Made by a program: the position numbers and the translations under genes. From positions 1 to 64,000 of the forward strand of contig NZ_JARGYD010000004.1 of the NCBI RefSeq assembly GCF_029168315.1: a stretch of 64,000 bases of DNA. The letters run 5' to 3'. The stretch's first letter is position 1; every line of letters starts with the position of its first letter. Source of the DNA: Psychromarinibacter halotolerans. GTDB taxonomy: Bacteria > Pseudomonadota > Alphaproteobacteria > Rhodobacterales > Rhodobacteraceae. This document shows positions 51,957-61,200 of this stretch, piece after piece. The notes under the pieces are model-generated. The model searched no databases, was not told where the DNA came from, and worked only from the letters and a program-made list of their open reading frames with translations.

Positions 51957-53144
51957 TCAGTGTTTCACGAACAGTTCTCGGGGCAGGTCGCAGAAGGTCT
52001 CGGCCGGCCCGTCCTCGGTAATCAGGATCGACTCGGTGATCTCCAGTCCCCAGGTCTCCATCCAGAGGCCGGGCATGAAGTGGAAGGTCATGCCCGGTTC
52101 CAGCACCGTTTCGTCCTCGGGGCGCAGCGAGATGGTGCGCTCGCCCCAGTCCGGCGGATAGCTTAGCCCGATGGGGTAGCCGCAGCGCGCGCCGCGCTGG
52201 ATGCCTGCGCGGTCCATCGCGGCCCCCAGCGCATTGGCGATGTCGCAGGCCCGGTTGCCCGCGCGGGCGGCGTCAAGCCCGGCTTCCAGCCCCTCGATCA
52301 GCGCCTCTTCGCCGCGTTTGATGTGATCGGGCATGTCGCGGCCCAGAAACACCGAGCGGCACAGCGGCGCGTGATACCGGCGATAGCAGCCCGACAGTTC
52401 GAAGAAGGTGCATTCGCCTTCCTGCATCGGTTCGCCGTCCCACGTCAGGTGCGGCGCGGCGGCGGAGGGGCCCGAGGGCATCAGCGGCACGATGGCGGGG
52501 TAGTCGCCCCACGCCTCGTCGGTGCCCTCGATCCCCGCACCCATCAGGCGGGCGGCGATGTGGTTCTTGGCGACGCCGGGCGCGGCCAGTTCGATCGCCA
52601 GCCGGTTGATCTTTTCCGAGATCTTGGCCGCCTTGCGCATGAAGGCGATCTCTTCCGCCGACTTCACCGCGCGCTGCCAGTTCACCAGCGCGGTGGCATC
52701 CACCAGCGTGGCGTCGGGCAATTCCTCGACCAGCGTGGTGTAGGCCTTGGCGGAGAAATAATAGTTCTCCATTTCCAGACCGATCTTGCCGGTGCCCAGC
52801 CCCTGACCGCGCAGAAGCGACGCAAGGTGCTGCATCGGGTGCAGTTCGGTCGACTGAACGAAGTGGTCCGGGTAGCTGTCGATGCCGGTGCGTTCGGTGT
52901 CGACGGTGCGCAGCGCGCCGTTCGCGTCCTGCCGTCGACCCCACCAGTAGGGGCGGTCGTTCAGCGGCAGGATCACCGCCTGGTGCACGTAGAAGGACCA
53001 GCCGTCGTACCCCGTCAGCCACGCCTGGTTCGACGGGTCGGTCACGATCATCACGTCGAGGCCGCGCGCCTCCATCTCGGCGCGGGTCTTCGCAAGACGG
53101 CGGTCGTATTCGGCGGCGGAGAAGGGGGGTGTGGTGTCGGTCAT
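51957..53144 (-). CDS. M24 family hydrolase, ectoine hydrolase-like (DoeA)
   Basis: 395 aa. It has the creatinase-type N-terminal domain (LTGYDGWSFYVHQAVILP) and a pita-bread C-terminal domain with GYPIGLSYPPDWGERT and WGLEITES. The region that carries the metal-binding Asp residues in ordinary M24 peptidases reads FELSGCYRRYHAPLC, as in ectoine hydrolase DoeA (EutD). DoeA opens the ectoine ring to N-acetyl-diaminobutyrate. The usual eut/doe neighbours (DoeB, transaminase, regulator, Ehu transporter) are absent, so ectoine is likely but unproven. Confidence 0.75.
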   Translation of the reverse strand: MTDTTPPFSAAEYDRRLAKTRAEMEARGLDVMIVTDPSNQAWLTGYDGWSFYVHQAVILPLNDRPYWWGRRQDANGALRTVDTERTGIDSYPDHFVQSTELHPMQHLASLLRGQGLGTGKIGLEMENYYFSAKAYTTLVEELPDATLVDATALVNWQRAVKSAEEIAFMRKAAKISEKINRLAIELAAPGVAKNHIAARLMGAGIEGTDEAWGDYPAIVPLMPSGPSAAAPHLTWDGEPMQEGECTFFELSGCYRRYHAPLCRSVFLGRDMPDHIKRGEEALIEGLEAGLDAARAGNRACDIANALGAAMDRAGIQRGARCGYPIGLSYPPDWGERTISLRPEDETVLEPGMTFHFMPGLWMETWGLEITESILITEDGPAETFCDLPRELFVKH

Positions 53145-53303
53145 GCGGGAAGCTTTCCTGCGGAAGGTCCGGATGTCGAGAGGGCGAAACGAATTTTCCG
53201 AAGGGCTGCCTTAGTCTTGCCCAACTTTTGTGGAAAAGATGACACGAAATCGAGCAAGGCGCGAAGAACAGCGCCCGAAACATAAGAATACCAAGGGGTT
53301 CGC

Positions 53304-53828
53304 ATGATACAGGCAGCTCTTATCAAGGTCGTCCTTGTGTCCGGCATAGGCTTGGCGCTGGCGGGGTGCAAGGGCGTCGATGTGTCCACCAGCCGCGCGG
53401 GGTTCAAGGCGAACTATCTTGTCGCACGGGTCGCGCTGGAAGGCGGGCAGTATGACAAGGCGCTGCGCCAGTACGCGTCGCTTCTGCGCACCGCCGGACC
53501 GCTGGAACCCCGCCTGCGGCTGGAATACGCGCACGCCCTGCTGCGGGCCGGAAAATACGGCAAGGCCGCCGATGAAGCGCGCCGCGTGTCGATGGAGCTG
53601 TCGGGCACCGGCCGGTCCGCCGCGCTTGCGGTGCTGGGCACCGCCGAGCACGAAACGGCACGTGCGGCGATCCTGAAGGGCAAGACCGGGCTTGAAACGG
53701 CGAACCGGATGAAGGCCGCGAAAGCCGCCCTGACCGAGATGCTGGCGAACAACCCCGAGCTTGACCCGACGGGCGGCATGGCGACGCGGCTGCAACAGAT
53801 CGAGACAGAGCTGTTCACGGTCCTCTGA
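53304..53828 (+). CDS. Predicted TPR-type lipoprotein
   Basis: 174 aa. A lipoprotein signal with lipobox LALAGC at about 17-22 is followed by helical repeats (GGQYDKALRQYASLLR, RLEYAHALLRAGKYGKAADE) that resemble tetratricopeptide pairs. This is the build of TadD-like outer-membrane-associated lipoproteins, which assist secretion or pilus assembly; the prepilin peptidase gene 76 nt downstream is compatible with that. No further tad genes adjoin it. Confidence 0.65.
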   Translation: MIQAALIKVVLVSGIGLALAGCKGVDVSTSRAGFKANYLVARVALEGGQYDKALRQYASLLRTAGPLEPRLRLEYAHALLRAGKYGKAADEARRVSMELSGTGRSAALAVLGTAEHETARAAILKGKTGLETANRMKAAKAALTEMLANNPELDPTGGMATRLQQIETELFTVL

Positions 53829-53904
53829 GCCGCCCCGCTTGTCCGGATGGACGTGGGCGCGCTAGACGCCGTGGCATGCGCCTGCTGTTTCCCGCATTCA
53901 CGCT

Positions 53905-54639
53905 ATGACCGGTGATTGGCCCATCGCCCTGTTCGTGCTGCTGGCCGGACCGGCGGTGGGATCGTTCCTTGGCGTCGTCGTCGACCGGGTCGCGGACGGA
54001 CGAAGCCTGTGGTCGCGCTCGGCCTGCGAAGCCTGCGGCGCCCGGCTTGGGGCGCTCGACCTTGTGCCGATCCTGTCTTCGGTGCGCGGGCGCTGCCGCC
54101 ATTGCGGTGTCGAAATACCGGGCCACCTGCTGCGGCTGGAGATCGCGGCGCTTGCCGCCAGCGCGATTGCCGTGGCGCTGGCCACCGGCCCGGCCACGAT
54201 GCTGGCGCTTGCCGCTTTCCTGTGGTGCCTTGTCGGGCTGTTCTATGCCGACCTGCTGCACTTTCGCCTGCCGAATGTTCTGACCGCCGCGCTGTTTGTC
54301 GCGGGGCTTGCGCTGGCCGCCGTGACGCCCGGGCGGAGTGTGCCAGAGGCGCTGGCCACGGCGGCGGCGGGTGTGCTGGTGTTCTGGCTGCTGCGCATCG
54401 GCTACCGGCGCTTGCGCGGGCGGGACGGGCTGGGGCTGGGCGATGTGAAGATGATGGCCGGTCTCGGCGCCGGGCTTGGCCCCGAGGCGCTTCCGCTTGC
54501 GGTGCTGGCCGCCGCCGTCCTTGCCCTGCTGGTGGCGGTGGTCGAGGGGTGGCGGGGCGGCGCTGGGCTGAACCCGCAGGCCCGCGTGCCGTTCGGGGCG
54601 TGGCTTTCGGGTGGCGCGGTGCTGGCGCTATTGCTGTAA
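53905..54639 (+). CDS. Prepilin peptidase (A24 family, PilD/GspO-like)
   Basis: 244 aa with about seven hydrophobic segments. It has both expected acidic active-site motifs: an Asp after the fourth TM segment (FYADLLHFRLPN) and the GxGD motif (GLGLGDVKMM). The N-terminal cytoplasmic loop has the CxxC...CxxC zinc motif (ACEACGAR...CRHCGVE) typical of bifunctional PilD-type rather than small CpaA/TadV enzymes. It cleaves and possibly N-methylates prepilins such as the two Flp pilins about 8 kb downstream. Confidence 0.88.
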   Translation: MTGDWPIALFVLLAGPAVGSFLGVVVDRVADGRSLWSRSACEACGARLGALDLVPILSSVRGRCRHCGVEIPGHLLRLEIAALAASAIAVALATGPATMLALAAFLWCLVGLFYADLLHFRLPNVLTAALFVAGLALAAVTPGRSVPEALATAAAGVLVFWLLRIGYRRLRGRDGLGLGDVKMMAGLGAGLGPEALPLAVLAAAVLALLVAVVEGWRGGAGLNPQARVPFGAWLSGGAVLALLL

Positions 54640-54725
54640 GCCGCCTCCGCCCCTTGCACCGTGAGGTTGTTTTTGGTCCTGTGAAGGCCCGATCCGCGCC
54701 TTGCCCCTTCGAAGGATAACCCCCG

Positions 54726-56261
54726 ATGTCCCTGCCGTTCCCCCCGTTCCATGTCCGCAGCGGACTGGGCGCCGCCGTTCTTGCGCTGTCGCTGGCCGGG
54801 GCCGCGATCGGGCAGGACGCTGCGCCGATGACGATGGAGCAGGTCGAACAGGCCTACCTGTCCGGCGACCGGGCCGCCGCGCGCGAGGGTATCCTGCCCA
54901 TCGCCGAGGCCGGGGATGTGACGGCGCAGTACCGGCTGGGGTTCATGCTGGGCGCCGGAGAGGGCGGGCCGGTCGACAGGGCGGGCGCGATCGAGTGGCT
55001 GGAAAAGGCGGTGGCGCAGGGGCATGGCCCGGCTGTGCTGTTGCTGGCGCGCGCCTATCTGTCGGGATCGCCGGAAGCGCCGGACTATCTTCGTGCCGCC
55101 GAATTGCTTCAGATGATTGCGGGGCCTGACCAACCCGAGGCGGCCTATCTGCTGGCGCAGCTTGCCCGGTCCGGCCGTGCGGGCGCGGCGGACCCCGAGC
55201 GCGGGTTCGAGCTGATGCGCATCGCGGCGGAAGCGGGGCACCATGGTGCGCAGTTCCAACTGGCGCGGCTGTATGCCAACGGGCTTGGGGTCGCGCAGGA
55301 CGAAGCGCAAGCGATGCGCTGGCTGTTCCAGTCCGCCGATGCGGGCTGGGCCCCGGCGCAGATGGCCTTGTACGAAGGATACAACACCGGCGAGGGCTTT
55401 CCGCAGGATCGCGACAAGGCGCTGGAGTGGCTGAGCAAGGCGGCGGACGCGGGCTATGGCGAGGCCGAGCATGTTCTCGGTTCCAACTACCTGCTGGGCG
55501 AGGGCGGTCTGGAAGAGGATGCGCTGCGCGGTGTCGCCTATCTTGTGCGGGCGGCCGAGAAGGGGATCGCCGGGGCGCAGTCGAACCTTGGGTTTGCCTA
55601 CTATACCGGCAAGGGGGTCGGGCAGGACGACGCCAAGGCGTTGGACTGGTTCCGCAAGGCCGCCGATCAGGGGCTGGCGCGCGCGGCGGCGGCGGCGGCC
55701 CAGATGTTCGAGGCCGGGCGCGGCACCCCGGCGGATGTCGAGCGCGCGGTCTGGTACTACCGCATCGCCGATCAAGGTGGCAGCCCCTATGCCGGGGCGC
55801 GGCTGGGACGCATGATCGTCGCGGGCGACTATACGGCGGATGACCAGCCCGAGCTTGGGCCCAGCTGGGTCGCGCAGGCGGCGGACGCCGGGGTCGAGGG
55901 CGCGGTGGAGTGGCTGCAGGCCCGCGCGACGGACGGGGACTCGCTGTCGCATTATATGCTCGCGGCGCTGTTCCATGAAAGCGACACGGTGGGCCGCGAT
56001 GCCGGTTCGGCGGCGCGCCACATGCGTCTTGCGGCAGAGGCGGGCGTTGTCCCCGCGCAATTGTCGCTGGGCCAGTTCTACGCCGAGGGCTTCGGCGTCG
56101 AGCAGGATCTCGTGCAGGCGCATGTCTGGACCAACATCGCCGCCTCGAACGGCAGCGACGAAGGCGCCGACCGTCGCGATGACTTCGCGGCGCTGATGAC
56201 CCCGGACGAGATTGCCCGGGCGCAGGACCTTGCGCGCGACTGGCCGGGCCGCGACAGGTGA
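54726..56261 (+). CDS. Sel1-repeat protein, exported (first)
   Basis: 511 aa. The N terminus is a signal-peptide-like stretch (GLGAAVLALSLAGAAIGQ) and the rest is a string of about 10 Sel1 (36-residue helix-turn-helix) repeats of the AAQ..LG..Y..G.GV.QD...A..W...AA type. Sel1 arrays act as protein-interaction scaffolds in the periplasm or at the envelope. It overlaps the second Sel1 gene (GTGA), so both are made together. No enzyme domain is seen. Confidence 0.88.
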   Translation: MSLPFPPFHVRSGLGAAVLALSLAGAAIGQDAAPMTMEQVEQAYLSGDRAAAREGILPIAEAGDVTAQYRLGFMLGAGEGGPVDRAGAIEWLEKAVAQGHGPAVLLLARAYLSGSPEAPDYLRAAELLQMIAGPDQPEAAYLLAQLARSGRAGAADPERGFELMRIAAEAGHHGAQFQLARLYANGLGVAQDEAQAMRWLFQSADAGWAPAQMALYEGYNTGEGFPQDRDKALEWLSKAADAGYGEAEHVLGSNYLLGEGGLEEDALRGVAYLVRAAEKGIAGAQSNLGFAYYTGKGVGQDDAKALDWFRKAADQGLARAAAAAAQMFEAGRGTPADVERAVWYYRIADQGGSPYAGARLGRMIVAGDYTADDQPELGPSWVAQAADAGVEGAVEWLQARATDGDSLSHYMLAALFHESDTVGRDAGSAARHMRLAAEAGVVPAQLSLGQFYAEGFGVEQDLVQAHVWTNIAASNGSDEGADRRDDFAALMTPDEIARAQDLARDWPGRDR

Positions 56262-57457
56262 TCCGCGCGCTTCTCGTCCTTCTGCTGCTGACGGCGGCAC
56301 CGCTGGCAGCACAGGCGCAGCAGGACCTTGCGGCCTTGCAGGCGGCGGCAGAGGCGGGCGATCCGCAGGCACAGTACCGTCTGGCCGAGGTCTACCGCAG
56401 GGGCGAGGGTGTGCCGCAGAATTTTGTCCGCGCGGCCGAGTGGTACGCGGCCGCCGCAGATCAGGGCCTGCCCGCCGCGATGAACGCGCTGGCGGGCCTG
56501 TACGCGGGCGGGCTTGGCGTGCCGAACGACCCGGCCCGAGCCTTTGATCTTGTCACCACGGCGGCGCAGTCCGGAGAAGCCGAGTACCTGCACAACCTTG
56601 CGGCTGTGACCGAGGCTGGCATCGGCACCCCGGCGGACCCGGCCCGCGCGGCGGACCTGTACGCACAGGCGGCGGCGCTTGGCTGGGCCGACAGCGCGGT
56701 GGCGCTGGCATTGCTGTATCAGGACGGTCGGGGCGTGCCGCAGGACATTCCGCGCGCGGTCGAGCTGTACACTGCCCCGGCGAACGCCGGCCACCCGCGC
56801 GCGCAGAACAACCTTGGGCTTATCCTGTCGCGGGGCGAGGGCGGCGTGGAACAGGATTACGCCGCAGCTGCCGAGTGGTTCCGCCGCGCCGCCGAGACCG
56901 GCCTGCCAGAGGCGATCCGCAACCTTGGCGTGATGTACGAAAACGGCTTCGGGGTGCCGCTGGACGAAATCGAAGCCCAGCGTCTTTATCGGCTTGCCGC
57001 GCTGGCGCCGGGCCAGTCGGCGGACGCAGAGGGCGATGCCACGGGCCTTGCGCTTCTGTACGACGACCGCCTGTTGCCGCCCGACGCCGGACGGCTGGAA
57101 GACTATGCCGCCGCCGCCAGCGCCGGGGACCCGACGGCGGAATTCCTGCTGGGCTACATCCGGGCCAGCGCAGCGACGTCGGGCGCCGACTATCTTGAAG
57201 CGGTCCGGTTGTTCGAAAGCGCCGCCGCCAAGGGATCGGCCGCGGCGATGGCCAATCTCGGCATCCTGATGTTCGAAGGGCGTGGCGCCCTGCAGGATTA
57301 CGTCGCGGGGTACATGTGGCTGTCGCTCGCCGCCACGTCGGGCTTCCCCGGCGCTGCCGCGACCCGCGATGAACTTGCGCGCCGCATGACCCCGGACCAG
57401 ATCAACGCCGCCAACGCCGCTGCGGAACAGGCATGGGCCGACCGTCAGCGGGACTGA
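56258..57457 (+). CDS. Sel1-repeat protein, exported (second)
   Basis: 399 aa from a GTG start at 56258 (GTGA overlap with the first). It has a signal peptide (LLVLLLLTAAPLAAQAQ) and about 8 Sel1 repeats. Its close resemblance to the upstream protein and the overlap suggest local duplication and a partnership. Function beyond a scaffold role is unknown. Confidence 0.88.
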   Translation: MIRALLVLLLLTAAPLAAQAQQDLAALQAAAEAGDPQAQYRLAEVYRRGEGVPQNFVRAAEWYAAAADQGLPAAMNALAGLYAGGLGVPNDPARAFDLVTTAAQSGEAEYLHNLAAVTEAGIGTPADPARAADLYAQAAALGWADSAVALALLYQDGRGVPQDIPRAVELYTAPANAGHPRAQNNLGLILSRGEGGVEQDYAAAAEWFRRAAETGLPEAIRNLGVMYENGFGVPLDEIEAQRLYRLAALAPGQSADAEGDATGLALLYDDRLLPPDAGRLEDYAAAASAGDPTAEFLLGYIRASAATSGADYLEAVRLFESAAAKGSAAAMANLGILMFEGRGALQDYVAGYMWLSLAATSGFPGAAATRDELARRMTPDQINAANAAAEQAWADRQRD

Positions 57458-57465
57458 CACCCACC

Positions 57466-57516
57466 CCGTCTTTGGTCCACAAATATCCCGGGGAGCGCGA
57501 GGGGCAGGGCCCCTCG
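57466..57516. repeat. Intergenic repeat, half copy 3
   Basis: Right-arm form only: GTCTTTGGTCCACAAATATCC then CGGGG and the GCGAGGGGC-AG-GGCCCCTCG hairpin. It lies between the Sel1 and small secreted protein genes. Confidence 0.6.
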
Positions 57517-57599
57517 TTCCCGCGCGCCGGGTGTGTGCGCCGTTGATCGGGATGGCCTGCGGGGGTATCGTGGCCCCGCAACCGCAAAGGAGCCTTCGC

Positions 57600-58052
57600 A
57601 TGCGATCCCCCATTTCCGCCGCTGCCCGTCTCGCGCCCCTTGTGCTGGCCGTGTCGCTGTCCAGCGCCGCCTTCGCGGCCCCGGATATCGAGGCGCGCGT
57701 GCAATCGACCTCGATCTCTTTCGCGGGCGGGCAGAACTTCAGCAACGCAGTGCTGACCGTGACCGGTCCCGACGGCTACATGAGAGAGGAAAGCGCAACG
57801 CGCGGCATGCCGATCTTCCGCTTGCAGACCGCCGGGCGGCTCGTCGACGGATATTACCAGTTCGCGCTGACCGCCGCGACGGACGAAGTCATCCCGCTGC
57901 GCAACAAGATGGACAATGGCCGCGGCCCCGAAGCGCGGACGACCGAGTACCGCGCCTTCAACATGTCCGGCGCGTTCCGGGTGCAGCAGGGCCTGATCGT
58001 CCCGATCGACGAAACCGCGGGCGAGGGCGCGGACACCGACGCCACCGAATGA
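57600..58052 (+). CDS. Small secreted protein of unknown function
   Basis: 150 aa from the ATG at 57600 with AAAGGAG upstream; an in-frame start at 57531 lacks one. The signal peptide (LAPLVLAVSLSSAAFAA) is cleaved after AFA. The mature part has no cysteine and is mostly beta-strand in pattern, with an acidic C-terminal tail (GEGADTDATE). I recognise no domain. It is 182 nt upstream of the permease/beta-propeller fusion and may be co-expressed, though two hairpins lie between them. Confidence 0.7.
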   Translation: MRSPISAAARLAPLVLAVSLSSAAFAAPDIEARVQSTSISFAGGQNFSNAVLTVTGPDGYMREESATRGMPIFRLQTAGRLVDGYYQFALTAATDEVIPLRNKMDNGRGPEARTTEYRAFNMSGAFRVQQGLIVPIDETAGEGADTDATE

Positions 58053-58061
58053 CCCGCGCAA

Positions 58062-58080
58062 CCCCCGAAGCTGTCGGGGG
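58062..58080 (+). terminator. Hairpin after the small secreted protein
   Basis: CCCCCGA-AGCTG-TCGGGGG, a 7-bp stem directly after the stop. A second smaller hairpin (ATGCAA / TTGCAT) follows. There is no T-run. Confidence 0.45.
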
Positions 58081-58234
58081 GAATGCAACGGGAAATTGCA
58101 TGTCTCGCCGCGCGGTGTACTGTATGGCGCGAAGCGACCCGTGACGTCCCGCGTCCCGTGGTCGTGACGATTGCGGACCGGGGCCAAGGCAACGATGGGC
58201 CCCATTTCGGTCCGCTGCCACGCGGAGAAAGACG

Positions 58235-61200
58235 ATGAACCAGCTGGTCGCCAAATCCAATGAGAAGCGGCTGCTGTTCGCCGTCCTGCTGTGCGTCATT
58301 CTGGCCTTCGTGTTCTGGACCCAGTCCCGCTATCCCGCGCTGAACGAGAAGGCGATGATGTCGGGCGCGATCCAGCTAGAGGATCCGCTGGGCTTCGAGG
58401 CGAAGTTCCCGCTGGATCCGTCGATGGGCACGGTCGAGCGGATCTTTCTGTCGACCCTTAACTGGATCAACACGAACAAGAAGGGCATGACCTTCGGGAT
58501 CCTGTTCGCCTCGGCGTTTCTGACGCTGTTCGGCTACCTGCGCAGGCGCAGTTTCCGTGGCGGTTTTGCGAATTCGTTCTTGGGGCTGGTGATCGGCGCG
58601 CCCCTTGGGGTCTGCGCGAACTGCGCCGCTCCGATCGGCAAGGGGATGTATGCGGGCGGCGTGCGGGCAGAAACCGCGCTGTCGGCGATGGTCGCCTCGC
58701 CCACGCTGAACATCATCGTGCTGACGATGGCGTTCTCGCTGCTGCCCTTCTACATGGCCGCGGCGAAGATCGGCCTGTCGCTTCTGGTCATCCTTGTCGC
58801 GGTGCCGCTGATCTGCCGCGCGCTGCCCACCGAACAGCTGCAACGCGTCGCCGCGCCGGACGTGCCCGGTCAGGTCGAGGGCCACGCCGCCGAGTACCGC
58901 GAAGGCTTTGCCGCCGCCTTCTTCGAATTCGTCAAAAGCTTCGCCGCGAATTTCTGGTTCATCGTCAAGACCACCGTGCCGCTGATGCTGATGGCGGGCT
59001 TCCTTGGTGCTATCGCCGGGACCTTGCTGCCGCAGGACATGGTGATGGGCACGTCCTTTTCGGTCGGCATCCTCGTGCTGCTGGCCCTCGTCGGGACCTT
59101 CCTGCCGGTGCCGATTTCATTCGATGTGGTCGTCGCCGGGGCGCTGCTGAGCGCGGGGCTGTCGCAGGGTTATGTCTTCGCGCTGATGTTCACACTGGGC
59201 GCGGCGTCGATCTATTCGTGGTTGATCATCTCGTCCACCATCTCGATGCGCGCGGCGAACCTGCTGCTGGCGGCGATCTGCGCGCTGGGCATCCTCGGTG
59301 GCGCGGCCTCGCAGTGGTATCACAATTGGCAGTCCGACCGCGCGCTGGAAATGCTGTTGTCCGTCGAACGCCTGCTTCTGCCGGCAGCCGAGGCGCAGGA
59401 GGCCGCGCCGGTCGTCGAAAGCGACAGCGAGGTCCGGGTGTCCTCGACCCCCTTCGCCCCGCCGTCGCCTGCGGCAGTGACCCCGTTCACGCGGGTCGAG
59501 GCCGACACGGTCGGGATCGACCGTCCGCTTGAATTCTCGATGAAGGATATGTGGCCGCCATTCTGGGAGGGCCGCAGCATGTCCACCGGCGACATCGACC
59601 GGGACGGCGATCTGGACCTTGTCAGCGCCTCGACCGAGGCGGGGCTGTACATCTACTTGAACGACGGCGCGGGCGGCTTCACCCGGTCGGACGACGACGT
59701 GTCGCCGCTGGCGGATCTCGACGTGTTCAACGCGGCGTTGGTCGACATCGACAACGATGGCTGGCTGGACCTGTTCCTTGCCACCTACCTTGATGGCAAC
59801 TTCTGGGTTCGCAACGACAACGGCCGGTTCCTGACCGATGCGGCGCATCCTGTCGCCAACACGCCCGATGCGCCGCTGTCGCTGTCGATGACCTTTGGCG
59901 ACGTGGATCTGGACGGCGACCTTGATGCGGTGATGGGGAACTGGACCGCAGGCTGGTATCGCCGCATCCCGGGCGAGGAATCCCGCAACCGGGTGGTCCT
60001 AAACGACGGCGGCGTGATGGACGGGTCGCTGTACACCGATCTTCCCGGCCTGCCGGGCGAGACGCTGACGATCCTGCTGTCTGACGTGAACCTAGACGGC
60101 GCGCCGGACCTGCTGGTCGGCAACGATTTCGAACTGCCCGACTACCTGTACTATGGCGACGGGGCGGGCGGCTTCACCCCGGTGACCAAGGCCGACGGCG
60201 TCCTGCCGCACACCACCAACACCACGATGGCGATCCGCACCGCCGATCTGCACAACGACGGCGTGCCCGAGTTGTACTTTGCACAGATCGCGGGCCGGTC
60301 GTCCGGCGTGTCTTCGACGCTGAAGATGCAGGACCTCGACCTGTATTGCGACACCATTGCGAATGCCGACGCCCGGGCGCTGTGCGACCGGAACATGGAG
60401 ATCAAGACGTGGTACAAGTCGGGCAACCGCTTCGACCCGACCTATGCCGCGAACTGTCAGGCGCTGGACGGCGACCTGCAGGCCGAGTGCAAGGCGATGC
60501 TGGTCAAGGACCTTGCGATCCAGCGCCGCGACCCTTCTCTGTGCGCGCTGATCCCGGCCGAGCGGCGGCAGGAGAAGGCGTATTGCGACCTGCATTTCAA
60601 GCCCGCTGAACTACCGCTTCAGTCGGTGTTCGACACCACGGTCCCGCAGATCATGCGCGCGAACGTGTTGCTGACACTGGGCGAGGGCGGCGTCTACGAG
60701 GACACCGCCGGTCCCGAGGGGCTGGAGGTGGGCGGCTGGTCGTGGGATGTGAAGGTCGGCGACTTCGACAACGACGGCTTTCAGGACGTCTATATCGTCA
60801 ACGGGACGTGGGTGCCGAACGAGGTGTCGCCCTCGAACCTGTTTTTCCGCAACAACGGCGATGGCACCTTCACCGAGGCGTCCGGTCCGTTCGGGCTTGA
60901 AGACTACCTGATGACCGCCGCCGCCGTGTCGTTCGACATGGATGGCGACGGCGATCTCGATATCGTTTCTCAGCCGGTCAACGGCCCGGTCGTGGTGTTC
61001 CGCAACAACGCGCAGGACACGAAAGCGGTCACCGTGTCGCTGGTGGACGGGCGGGGGAACAGCCACGGCATCGGGACGCGGCTGACCGCCGAGCTGGAAG
61101 ACGGCACGCGGATGACGCGAGAGATCACCGTGGGCGGCGGGTTCATGTCCTTCGACGCGCCGGTCGCGCATTTCGGTCTGGGCGAGGCCGAGGCTTTGTC

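Noticed and set aside
54402..56372. 656-codon open frame on the minus strand
   Set aside because: Antisense to the prepilin peptidase end and first Sel1 gene; a shadow of the repeat codons.
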